A stretch of DNA of 64,000 bases from Azospirillum agricola (lineage in GTDB: Bacteria > Pseudomonadota > Alphaproteobacteria > Azospirillales > Azospirillaceae), in NCBI RefSeq assembly GCF_017876095.1, contig NZ_JAGINM010000003.1, forward strand, positions 127,491 through 191,490, given 5' to 3'. The notes beneath the pieces are model-generated. The model ran no database searches. It was not told the origin of the DNA and worked only from the letters and a program-made list of their open reading frames with translations. Positions 44,481 to 53,400 of this stretch are shown piece after piece. Each line of letters begins with the position of its first letter. Positions within the stretch are counted from its first letter, which is position 1. The position numbers were made by a program, and so were the translations under genes.

Positions 44481-45331
44481 GGCGGGTGGCGACCCTGGCG
44501 GCGCTGGCCATCGGCCTGTCGGCGTCGCCGCCGGCGGGACCGGCGGCGGCCCTGCCGGAAACCCGGCCGGGGCAGGCCCCCTGGCGGCTGGTCTTCGCCG
44601 ACGAGTTCGACGGCGACCGGCTCGACGACGCCCGCTGGGCCACCGCCTACGACCGGCCCGGCGGGATGGCGCGCTCCAACTGGGACAACGGCGAGGCGCA
44701 ATGGTACCGGCCGGAGAACATCGCCGTCGGCGACGGCCTGCTCCGCCTGGTCGCCCGGCGCGAGGAGACGGCGGATCCGCTCGGCGGTCGCCGCTTCGCC
44801 TTCACCTCCGGCATGATCACCAGCAAGCCGTCCTTCTCCTTCCGCTACGGTTACATGGAGGCCCGCATGAAGCTGCCGGCGGGCCGCGGATTCTGGCCGG
44901 CCTTCTGGACCTGGCCGCGGAACGAGCAGTGGCCGCCGGAAATCGACGTCATGGAGTTCTACGGCGACGACCGGACCCGCATCCACCTGACCCTGCACGG
45001 CCCGGAGGGGGAGAGCGCGTCCACCGTCCTCCTGCCCGACTGGACCGCCGGCTGGCACGTCTTCGCCGTCGACTGGCAGCCGAACCGGGTCACCTGGTAC
45101 GTCGACGGGCTGGTGCGCAAGACGACCAGCCGGTCGCCCGACCTGCCGATGTACCTGATCGCCAACCTTGCCGTCGCCAATGGCAGGCGGGCGCCGGCCC
45201 CGGACGCCGGCACCCCGTTTCCGGCCGATCTGGCGATCGACTACATCCGCGTCTACGCGCGCGGAACCGCCGCGACGGCGGAAAGCCCGGTGGCGGAGAG
45301 CCCGGCGGAGAAGCCGGCGGCGACGCCCTGA
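44477..45331 (+). CDS. GH16 endoglycanase with signal peptide (ExoK-like)
   Basis: 284-residue secreted glycoside hydrolase family 16 enzyme. Residues 1-26 form a Sec signal peptide (AAA-like cleavage region before LPETRPG). The GH16 fold follows: WRLVFADEFDGDRLDD, FSFRYGYMEARMKLPAGRGFWPAFWTWP, and catalytic EIDVMEF (Glu155, Asp157, Glu160). A short Ala/Glu/Pro tail closes it. Like rhizobial ExoK, it may cleave the nascent EPS and set its size. Translation is coupled to the upstream acyltransferase by an ATGA overlap. Only the GH16 domain is shared with the protein at 33040. Confidence 0.88.
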   Translation: MRRVATLAALAIGLSASPPAGPAAALPETRPGQAPWRLVFADEFDGDRLDDARWATAYDRPGGMARSNWDNGEAQWYRPENIAVGDGLLRLVARREETADPLGGRRFAFTSGMITSKPSFSFRYGYMEARMKLPAGRGFWPAFWTWPRNEQWPPEIDVMEFYGDDRTRIHLTLHGPEGESASTVLLPDWTAGWHVFAVDWQPNRVTWYVDGLVRKTTSRSPDLPMYLIANLAVANGRRAPAPDAGTPFPADLAIDYIRVYARGTAATAESPVAESPAEKPAATP

Positions 45332-45386
45332 CCGCCCTGACCGGCGCGATTTGACCGGCTTATGGCCTCTGGCCCGGCTTCCGGCG

Positions 45387-45412
45387 ATCAGCGGTGGTCA
45401 TCAGCGGTGGTC
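45387..45412. repeat. Tandem 13-bp duplication across the marR stop codon
   Basis: ATCAGCGGTGGTC is repeated exactly at 45387-45399 and 45400-45412. The MarR stop codon lies at the junction, so the duplication defines its C-terminal end (DHR-stop) and may be a recent slippage event. Confidence 0.7.
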
Positions 45413-45835
45413 GCGGCGCACCGCCTCGAATCGGTCGAGGAAAGCGGCGAGCCCGCGGGTCAGCCCCTCGATCCGGTCGGGCGGCAGGTCGCGCAGGGCG
45501 GCGAAGAGGTCGAGATGCGGATCGTGCCGCAGCGCGTCCGCCCCGCCGGGGGTGATCTCGATCCGCTCGACGGTGTCGTCGTCGCGGTCCGTCCGCAGCT
45601 TCAGTAGCCCCTTCTCCATCAGGACGCGCACCGTCCGCGCCACCGTCCCGCGCTGCAGATGCTGGAAGCGGGCGAGGTCGGCGACGGTGTGGGCCTCGGC
45701 CGGGGCTTGCCGGAAATAGCGGAGCGCCGCCCATTGCGCGGGGAACAGGCCCTCACGGTGGCCGACGGCGTGGATGGCGCGCGAGGTCTGCTCGATGAGC
45801 CGCGCGGTGTTTTCCAACGAAGCCATGTCGATCAT
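45401..45835 (-). CDS. MarR-family transcriptional regulator
   Basis: 144-residue winged-helix regulator. It has an N-terminal dimerisation helix (LENTARLIEQTSRAIHAVGHREGLFPAQWAALRYF), the DNA-recognition region (HTVADLARFQHLQRGTVARTVRVLMEKGLLKLRTDRDDDT) with its wing, and C-terminal dimer helices; quoted spans are family-typical. Start is taken as ATG 45835, with GGTAGG upstream; ATG 45826 is possible. It converges on the GH16 gene and is divergent from the GINT1-like gene across 476 bp. That gap contains a 17-bp inverted repeat at 45976, a fair candidate operator. EPS control is plausible but inferred. Confidence 0.85.
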   Translation of the reverse strand: MIDMASLENTARLIEQTSRAIHAVGHREGLFPAQWAALRYFRQAPAEAHTVADLARFQHLQRGTVARTVRVLMEKGLLKLRTDRDDDTVERIEITPGGADALRHDPHLDLFAALRDLPPDRIEGLTRGLAAFLDRFEAVRRDHR

Positions 45836-45975
45836 GGGGCCTACCGGGTCATTGGCTGAGGAGCTTGCGGCCCGTGGCTCGGAGATTCCGTCTCCGGGGC
45901 TCGGTCGATGGCGAGTCGGGCGTGTCCAGATCGGGATCGTGCTCCCATCGTTCTTCCAAGCATAGCACGTGTATA

Positions 45976-45992
45976 TGATGGCAAATCCATCA
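45976..45992. promoter_or_regulatory. Candidate MarR operator
   Basis: TGATGG-CAAAT-CCATCA, a perfect 6-bp inverted repeat with a 5-bp spacer. It lies 141 bp upstream of the marR start and 35 bp from the AT-rich promoter element. Size and symmetry fit MarR dimers. Confidence 0.4.
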
Positions 45993-46026
45993 ATTGTTTG
46001 CCGATACTTCGGCCTAATCACTTGAG

Positions 46027-46053
46027 TTGATAAAATATGCATCCTCTAATTAT
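46027..46053 (+). promoter_or_regulatory. AT-rich EPS promoter element, copy 2
   Basis: TTGATAAAATATGCAT followed by CCTCTAATTAT. It aligns to 40872-40898 at 24 of 28 columns with one gap in each. It lies 258 bp before the start at 46312, versus 260 bp for copy 1. The -35-like TTGATA is identical, while the -10 (TATTTA region) is weaker than in copy 1. Confidence 0.55.
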
Positions 46054-46311
46054 TTATTTTCTGTCGCCATCCTCCGGATTGGTCGCTCCCGTCCGTCATG
46101 ACGATGGCGGGACCCGTCAATCCGGGTCTGGCACCGGAAAATCCGGGGGCGGCGCATGAGCGGGCGATGCCCGCCTCGACTTCCGGCGATCCGCATTGTC
46201 CACTCAACGGTGGTAATGAATATTGCCGGGTATTTGCGGGTTTTCATCATCAGTACCATGAAGCCGACGAGCATTTTGTGAACACCCGGTTTTCTTTGGA
46301 GTTCAGCGCCA

Positions 46312-47982
46312 ATGACGGTCAGGATTCTGCTGGTGACCGATGCCGGCGACGTGCGCCGCTGGCATCGGTCCATCGACGAGGAGCTTCGCACGGTCGCCGC
46401 TGTGCGGACCGTCGGGCTGCGGATGGAGACCGTTCCGACGGAGCGTCGGCCGGACCCGTGGGCGGCCCTGCCGGCGCGGGCCCTGCCGCGCGCCGTTCCC
46501 GACCTGCGTGCGGCGGCGCGGCCGTCCTGGCCGGCCCTGTCGCCGTCCGATCTGGCGGATTTCGGGCCGGCCTCCACCGATCTGGTCATCGATCTGACCG
46601 CCGGGCGGCGCGCGACCCCGCCGCCCGGCGTCCCGGTCTGGAGCCTCGTCACCATGGACGGGCGGGCCTTTCCGCGGGGTTTCCCCTTCCTGGAGGAGGC
46701 GTACCGGGCCGGAAGCGTCGCGACCATCGTCCTGGCCGAGCGGCGGGGGCCGGGGGAGGCGGACGGGATCGTCGATTCGATCACGCTGTCGCCGACGCGG
46801 CGTTCCTACGCCGCCTTTCTGCGCGAGGCGCTGGGCCTGTCCCGCTCGATGCTCACCGCCCGGAGCGCCGGCCGCCCGGCTCCCGCCGCCTTCCCGCGCC
46901 GTGCCCCGCCGGCCCCCGCGGAGGGGCGGCGGGAACCCGGCGCCGCCGCTTTGCTGCGCTTCCTCGGTCGCGGCCTCGTCGACCATGTCTGGCACCAACA
47001 CAAGGACAAGCTGCTGATGGAGGAGTGGAGGATCGGTTATCTCGACCGGCCGATCGGCTCCACCCTGGCCCAGACCGGCATGGCCGACGCCCGGTGGCTC
47101 GACGTCGGCCGGCTCGGCGGGTATGCGGCCGACCCGTTCGGGCTGCCCGGCGCCGACGACCGGCTCTATTGCGAGGTCTACAGCTGGGCGACCGGGCGCG
47201 GCGTCATCCGCGAGATGGCGGTGTCCGGCGATTCCGGCGCGCTGGGGGCCCTCCAGGACTTCGGCTGCGACGCCCATATGTCCTACCCGTGCCTGTTCGA
47301 GGAGGGCGGCGAGCTCTACTGCGTGCCCGAGCAGCTGGAAACGCGCGCCGTCACCCTCTTCCGCCACGACCGCGCCGCCGGGCGGTGGCGCCGCTTCGCC
47401 ACCCCGCTGACCGGCACCCGCGCCGCCGATCCCGCCTTCTTCGTCTTCGGCGGGCGCTATTGGATCGCCTACACCGACGTGGACATCGACGGTTACAACA
47501 ACCTGTGCCTGCTGCACGCGGAGTCGCTGGCCGGTCCCTGGCGTCGTCACGACCGCTTTCCGGTGAAGATCGACGTGCGGTCGGCGCGGTCCGCCGGGAC
47601 CCCCTTCTGGCATGACGGGGCCCTGTACCGCCCGGCGCAGGATTGCAGCCTGACCTATGGCGGGGCCATCGCGCTGAACCGGATCCGCGTCTGCACGCCG
47701 GACGCCTACGAGGAGGAGGTGGCGGCGGTTTTGCGCCCGGACCCCGCCGGCCCGGCGCGGCACGGGTTGCACACGCTGTCGCGCTGGGGCGGGCGGACCC
47801 TGATCGACGGCAAGCAATACGCGTTCAGCCTGCCGGTGCTCGGCCGGAAGGTGATGAGAAAGCTGTCGGGACGCCTCGCCCGTCCCGTTCCGGCGGTGGC
47901 GGGAAAGGGGAGCGGGCCGGGGGTTGGGGGTGCGGGCGAGGGGCCCGCGCCGCAGGCATTCAGCGAACGGGGTGGAGCATGA
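46312..47982 (+). CDS. GH43-fold (GINT1-N-like) protein of the EPS locus
   Basis: 556-residue protein in two parts. Residues ~1-190 are an N-terminal alpha/beta region (MTVRILLVTDAGDVRRWHRSIDEEL) of unclear family. From ~210, DKLLMEEWRIGYLDRPI, RWLDVGRLGGYAADPFGLPGADDRLYCEVY and DAHMSYPCLFEEGGELYCVPE fit the five-bladed beta-propeller of the glucosamine inositolphosphorylceramide transferase N-terminal family, related to GH43. Bacterial versions lie in polysaccharide loci and are often called glycosyltransferases, but activity is unproven. The C-terminal ~40 residues are Gly/Pro-rich. Its stop overlaps the next gene by 4 bases. Confidence 0.72.
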   Translation: MTVRILLVTDAGDVRRWHRSIDEELRTVAAVRTVGLRMETVPTERRPDPWAALPARALPRAVPDLRAAARPSWPALSPSDLADFGPASTDLVIDLTAGRRATPPPGVPVWSLVTMDGRAFPRGFPFLEEAYRAGSVATIVLAERRGPGEADGIVDSITLSPTRRSYAAFLREALGLSRSMLTARSAGRPAPAAFPRRAPPAPAEGRREPGAAALLRFLGRGLVDHVWHQHKDKLLMEEWRIGYLDRPIGSTLAQTGMADARWLDVGRLGGYAADPFGLPGADDRLYCEVYSWATGRGVIREMAVSGDSGALGALQDFGCDAHMSYPCLFEEGGELYCVPEQLETRAVTLFRHDRAAGRWRRFATPLTGTRAADPAFFVFGGRYWIAYTDVDIDGYNNLCLLHAESLAGPWRRHDRFPVKIDVRSARSAGTPFWHDGALYRPAQDCSLTYGGAIALNRIRVCTPDAYEEEVAAVLRPDPAGPARHGLHTLSRWGGRTLIDGKQYAFSLPVLGRKVMRKLSGRLARPVPAVAGKGSGPGVGGAGEGPAPQAFSERGGA

Positions 47983-49091
47983 AGATCCTGTACCTCATCA
48001 ACTCCTATGCCGACGGCGGCGCCGAGCACGGGCTCGCCACGCTGGTCGAGAACGGGTTCTTCCAGGGGCACGACCTGTCGGTCCTGGCGCTCTGCAAGGG
48101 GACCGGCTGGGCCTGCGAGCGGCTCCGCGCCGCGCTGGGGCGCACGCGCGTCGGGTATCTCTACGAGGACGAGGACGTCGGCAACGCCGTCCTTGCCCGT
48201 GCCATTCCCCGGCTGGTCGGCGCGCTCATGGACCGTCGGCCCGACGTGCTGTTCCTGTCGCTGCCGCAGGCGAACTTCGCCGGGCGCCTCGCCGCGCTGG
48301 CCTTTCCGGCGATGCGGGTCGTCGCCTTCGAGCACACCGTCGATTATCGCCGGCGCAGCGCCGGCCTGCTGATGCGGCTGACGGCCGGCCGCGTGAACGC
48401 CGTCTTCTACGACGCCCCCGAAACCTGGGCGTCGATCCGCCGCGCCTACGGCGCCGGGTGGAGCGGCCCGGCGCTCTACGTACCGCTGACGGTGCTGCGC
48501 TGCCGCGAGGACGAGCCTTGCCGGCCCGGCCGTGGCGAGCCGGACGGCGGAGTCCTGCGGATTCTCACCACTGGCCGCCTGATCGCCCAGAAGAACCAGG
48601 AGAACCTGATCCGGGCGATCCGCCTCGTGGTCGATCGCGGGCACCGCGTCGTCCTCGACATCGCCGGGGAAGGCGAGGAGCGGGGGCGGTTGCAGACGGT
48701 GATCCATGAACTGGGCCTCGAACGCCACGTCACCCTGCTTGGTTTCATCCGTGACTGCGCCCCGCTGCGCCGGAGCAGCGACATCTACGTCCAGGTCAGC
48801 GTCCGCGAGGGGCTGTGCATCGCCGTGCTGGAGGCGATGGCGGAGGGCATGCTGGTGGTGGCGACGGACGTCGGCGGCATCCGCGATTACGGGGTGGACG
48901 GCGAGAACATGATCAAGGCGGCGGGAACCGAGCCGCCGGCGATCGCCGATGCCCTGATCCGCGCCATCGACGGGCTGAAGGACAGTGGCCGCATCCGGGG
49001 GAACGCCCTGGACACCATCCAGCACCAGTTCACGGAGGCGGCCATCACCGGCGCATGGTCGACGGCGCAGTCGGCCCTGTGCATGCGTTGA
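47979..49091 (+). CDS. GT4-family glycosyltransferase (second EPS copy)
   Basis: 370-residue GT-B glycosyltransferase. It has ILYLINSYADGGAEHGLATLVE at the N-terminus (GGAE-type acceptor loop), ILTTGRLIAQKNQENLIRAIRLV for the donor domain start, VLDIAGEGEERGRLQTVI, and the EX7E region SVREGLCIAVLEAMAEGMLVVATDVGG. ATG 47979 has GGTGGAG upstream and is coupled to the GINT1-like gene by an ATGA overlap. The two probably act on the same EPS intermediate. Sugar specificity unknown. Confidence 0.88.
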   Translation: MKILYLINSYADGGAEHGLATLVENGFFQGHDLSVLALCKGTGWACERLRAALGRTRVGYLYEDEDVGNAVLARAIPRLVGALMDRRPDVLFLSLPQANFAGRLAALAFPAMRVVAFEHTVDYRRRSAGLLMRLTAGRVNAVFYDAPETWASIRRAYGAGWSGPALYVPLTVLRCREDEPCRPGRGEPDGGVLRILTTGRLIAQKNQENLIRAIRLVVDRGHRVVLDIAGEGEERGRLQTVIHELGLERHVTLLGFIRDCAPLRRSSDIYVQVSVREGLCIAVLEAMAEGMLVVATDVGGIRDYGVDGENMIKAAGTEPPAIADALIRAIDGLKDSGRIRGNALDTIQHQFTEAAITGAWSTAQSALCMR

Positions 49092-49496
49092 CGCTCCACT
49101 CCCGCGCCGTTCACATCGTGGCGCGCTGTCAACCGGAGCGCGGTATCCTCCCACCGCAAGTGATCGCTAAGGGAACGGACCGCGTTTCGGCAGTCGGGGC
49201 GCAATCGAAGATTAGGGAGATGACTGTGGCATAGCCACAATGGGCCCTGTTCCCTCTTCCCATCTGCCCAGATCAGGTTCCGGAATGACCTGTGTATTTG
49301 CCCATATTAGACATCGGAAAGGCCATTGTCGTAATCTATAGTGGCTACGGATATGACGGTGTGTTTCCGGTTTTGCAGGAAGCGGCGAACCGCCACGCGC
49401 CAGCCCGGCGACGGCCAAACCTTCCAGAAGAAGGGTTGCCGGTGCGGCGGTGATCGGACGCAAACCCCGTCTGTTCCGAAAGCGAGGGGGAGCCGC
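49092..49496. promoter_or_regulatory. 405-bp gene-free region before the right-edge LuxR-type regulator
   Basis: Contains a perfect inverted repeat TGTGGC-ATA-GCCACA at 49225-49239 and a more AT-rich stretch near 49290-49350. No gene with convincing start and codon use was found; no terminator with a U-tract was seen after the GT4 gene. Confidence 0.5.
49225..49239. promoter_or_regulatory. Perfect 6-bp inverted repeat (operator candidate)
   Basis: TGTGGC-ATA-GCCACA lies ~260 bp before the LuxR-type regulator at 49497. Symmetry and size fit a helix-turn-helix dimer site. Confidence 0.35.
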
Positions 49497-50288
49497 ATGC
49501 AGTCTGACAGGAGAGTCCTCGAGCCGCCCGGCACGCCCGGCGGCCGCGCCCCGGCCATGGCGAACCATGCGGAGGGATCGGCCTACGGTCTGCCGGTCCG
49601 GCCCGGCGCGCGGTCGATCCGCGCCCTGCTGCTGGACGGGACGCCGCTGACCCGCGAAAGCCTGTCGATGAGCCTCAGCCTGTGCGACGGCGGGTTGCAT
49701 GTGGCGACCGCCGCGACGGAGGCGGAGGCGGAGGCGGTGATCGGCGCGGCGCCGCCGCCCGACGTCGTGCTGTGCAACCTGAGCGGCACCGCGCCCGACG
49801 ATCCGGAGATTCGTGGGCTGCTGGAGCGGCTGCTGGGGCGGCTCGGCGCCATCCCGCTGATCGTGCTGGCCGAGTATGAGGACACCGCCGACGCGCTGGC
49901 CCTGTTCCGGCTGGGTGCCCGCGGCTACATCGCCACCAACCTCGGCCTGTCGGTGGTGGTGGAGGCGGTCCGGCTGGTCGGCAATGGCGGAACCTTCATT
50001 CCGCCGGCCTTCCTCGGCCGTCTCATGCAGGACCCGCTGCCGGGCTTTCCGCCGGGCGGCGGGGCGGTGGCGCCGTCCGGCCATGAGGCGCCGCCGGGCG
50101 ATCTGACGCCGCGCCAGATCGCCGTGCTGTCCTGCCTGCGCGAGGGCAAGGCGAACAAGATCATCGCCCACGAACTCGGCATGCGCGAGAGCACGGTGAA
50201 GGTCCATGTCCGCAACATCCTGAGGAAGCTCGGCGCCACCAACCGGACCCAGGCGGTCTATCTGACCTTCAACCGCCCGTCCGGCTAG
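49497..50288 (+). CDS. LuxR-type regulator with degenerate receiver (EPS locus, right edge)
   Basis: 263-residue regulator with a ~40-residue variable lead. In the receiver region, IRALLLDGTPLTRESL keeps only one acidic residue. The phosphoacceptor strand reads DVVLCNLSGTAP with Asn94 in place of Asp, and the switch strand GYIATNLGLS lacks Lys. The C-terminal helix-turn-helix is intact (LTPRQIAVLSCLREGKANKIIAHELG; HVRNILRKLGATNRTQA). Start 49497 follows AGGGGGAG. It resembles the regulator at 30814 in domain layout and in both lost residues, so the pair probably arose by duplication and brackets the EPS genes. Confidence 0.85.
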   Translation: MQSDRRVLEPPGTPGGRAPAMANHAEGSAYGLPVRPGARSIRALLLDGTPLTRESLSMSLSLCDGGLHVATAATEAEAEAVIGAAPPPDVVLCNLSGTAPDDPEIRGLLERLLGRLGAIPLIVLAEYEDTADALALFRLGARGYIATNLGLSVVVEAVRLVGNGGTFIPPAFLGRLMQDPLPGFPPGGGAVAPSGHEAPPGDLTPRQIAVLSCLREGKANKIIAHELGMRESTVKVHVRNILRKLGATNRTQAVYLTFNRPSG

Positions 50289-50491
50289 CGGCGGCGTCCA
50301 GCCGGCGCGCGGGGCGGATCCGGCGTTCGGGCCGCCTGCTTTTTCCCGACGGCCGCCTCTGCAAAGACATGGCGAAACGACAAGGGGTTGGGCATACTCC
50401 GGCCGGTTTTCGATCAGGGTCCGAGCCGACGCCAGGGCTGAACCGCTCCGCGCCGCGCCGGTCCGTTCCGGGGAATTGGGGCTTGTCTCGT

Positions 50492-53400
50492 ATGCTGCGT
50501 GCGCTGGCGCCTGTCTGTGCCGTTCTTGTCGCGTCCACCGGGGCCGTTCTTGCCGCCGACCCGCCGGCCGAGCCGGTGCCCTTCGGCGTCGCCGGGGTCG
50601 AGGTGGTGGCCGAGCGCGACGCGCCGCAGGCCTGCTTCACCTTCACGGACCGGCTGGAGCGCTCCCGCGCGGTGAGCTTCCGCGATTACGTGGAGGTCCA
50701 GCCGCCCGTCGAGGGCGCCGCCGTGGCGCGCGACCGCACGCTGTGCGTCGAGGGGCTCCAGCACGGGCAGAAATACCGCGTCACGCTGCGCGACGGGCTG
50801 CCCGGCGCCGACGGCAAGCGGCTGCCGGCCGCCGACGCCCGCGACGTCGAGGTGCCCAACCGCAAGCCGTCGCTGGCCTTCCGCGGCGCCGGCTACATCC
50901 TGCCGCGCGTCGGCGGCGAGGGGTTGCCGCTGCGCTCGATCAACCTCGACCGCGCGAAGCTCCAGGTGCTGCGCATCGCCGACCGGGCGCTGGTCGAGAA
51001 GATCTATTTCGGCCGCATCACCCAGCAGATGACCGATTACGACATCGGCGAGATCCTCGACCGTTCCGGCCAGGAGGTGTGGCGCGGCGAGATGGGGATC
51101 GGCAACCAGCCCAACAAGGCCGTCACCACCGCCTTCCCGATCGACGGGGTGCTGGGCAAGCTGGAGCCGGGCGTCTACGTCGCCGTGGCCGGCGCCGACG
51201 AGATCAAGCCGGGCGGCTGGGAGCAGAAGGCGACGCAGTGGTTCGTCGTCTCCGACCTCGGCCTCAACACCATCCTCGGCGAGGATTCGCTGGTCGTCTT
51301 CGCCCGTTCCGTCCAGACGGCGGCCCCCGCCGCCGGGGTCGAGCTGCGCCTGGTCGCCCGCAACGGCGCCGAGCTGGGCAAGGTGCAGACCGGTCCGGAC
51401 GGGCTCGGCCGCTTCGACGTCGCCGCGTTGCGCGCCGCCGGGACCGAGCCGGTGCAGGCGCTGTTCGCCGCGCGCGGCGCCGGCGATTTCGGCGTGCTCG
51501 ACCTGACCGCCGGCGGACCGGGCCCGGCCGACCAGTCTCCCGGCGGCCCGCCGGCCGCCGGCCAGCCGCCCGGCGCTCCGCCTTCCGGGCAGCCCGCCGC
51601 CGCCGCCGCCCGCCCGGCGCCGGGGCAGCCCGACGCCTTCCTCTACACCGAGCGCGGCATCTACCGTCCCGGCGAGGCCGTCCAGGTGACGGCGCTGCTG
51701 CGCGACGCCGACGTCAACCCGCCGGCCGCCGCGAAGCCGCTGACCCTGCGCATCCTGCGCCCCGACGGCTTCGAGGCCGAGCGCCGCAGCCTGACCGACG
51801 CCGGGGCCGGCGGCTACGCCACCCGCATCGACCTGCCGATGAACGCCTATCCCGGCACCTGGAGCGTCACCGCCCACGCCGAGGGGGAGAGCGGGGCGTC
51901 CGGTTCCTCCGGTCTGGGGCCGGTGCTCGGCCGCGCCGAGTTCCTGCTTGAGGATTTCGTCCCGCCGCGCATCGACGTCACGCTTGCCTCGCCGACGCGG
52001 GAAATGACGACCGAGGGCGCCGCCACCCTGTCGCTGGACGGGCATTACCTCTACGGCGCCCCCGCCGCCGGGCTGCCGGGCGAGCTGGCGGTCACGCTGC
52101 GCGCCGCCGGCAATCCCTATCCGGAGCTGCCGGGCTACCGCTTCGGCCTCGCCCAGGAGGAGGTGAAGCCGGTGCGCAGCGAGCTGCCGGGCTTCATCAC
52201 CGACGCCGCCGGGTCGGCGACGCTGGCGATCAACCTGCCCAAGCCGCCGGACAGCACCCGTCCGCTGGAGGCGGTGGTGCGCGCCACCCTGTTCGACATC
52301 GGCGGGCGTCCGGTCGGCCGCGACCTCGTGCTGCCGGTGCGCCACCAGCCCTTCGCCATCGGCATCAAGCCGCGCTTCGAGGGCGACGGCGTGCCGGAGG
52401 GGGCGACCGCCGGGTTCGACGTGATCGCCGTCGGCCCCGACGGCAAGCCGGTCGACCGCGCCGACCTCTCCTACGACCTGTTCGAGGAGGAGTACGATTA
52501 CGCCTGGTTCGAGGCGAACGGCCGCTGGGACTACAAGGTCACGGTGCGCGACCAGCGGGTGACCGGCGGCACGCTGGCGCTCCAGGCCGCCGCCCCCGGT
52601 TCGGTCGAGGCGCCGGTCGCCGCCGGCCGCTACCGGCTGGAGGTGTTCGATTCCAAGACCGGCGTGGCGAGCAGCCTGCGCTTCGCCGCCGGCTGGTGGA
52701 TGACGCCGACGGCGGGCGACCGCCCCGATCAGGTCGACGTCACCGTGATGATGCCGGCCCACACCGGCGGCGAGACCGCCTGGGTCCATGTCAAGCCGCC
52801 CTACCGCAGCCAGGTGCTGGTCGCCGTCGCCGACCGCGCGGTGAAGCACGCGGTCACCCGCGAGATCGGGCCGGAGGGCGCCTTCTTCGAAATTCCGGTC
52901 GATTCCGGCTGGACCGGCGGCGCCTATGTGCTGGCGACCGCCTTCTCGACCCCCGATCCGCAGGATCCGGCCTCGGCCAAGGGGCCGCCGCGCCGCGCCG
53001 TCGGCCTGTCCTGGCTGGCGATGGACCCGGCCCCGCGCACGCTGGGCGTCCGTCTGGCCGCCCCGGCCGAGAGCGAACCGCGCCGCAACCTGACGGCCGA
53101 GGTGACGGTCGAGGGCGTCGCGGCGGGCCAGCCGGCCTTCGTGACGCTGGCGGCGGTCGACGAGTCGGTGTTGCAGCTGACCGACCAGCCCTCCCCCGAT
53201 CCGGCGGCGCATTACCTCGGCAAGCGCCGGCTCGCCGCCGAACTGCGCGATTCCTACGGCCGCCTGATCGACCCGGCCGGGCTGGACTCCGCCCGCCCGC
53301 GCGGCCCGGCGGCTCCCCGCCTGCGCCAGATCGCCGGGCTGGTGCCGCCCAAGTCGGAGCGGGTGGTTTCGCTGTTCTCCGGCATCCTGCCGGTCGGCGC

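Larger units (their letters stand above)
45836..46311. promoter_or_regulatory. 476-bp divergent regulatory region, partly AT-rich
   Basis: No gene seen. It contains the inverted repeat at 45976-45992, the AT-rich element shared with the other EPS promoter (46027-46053) and a GC-rich leader with the next start at 46312. Confidence 0.6.
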
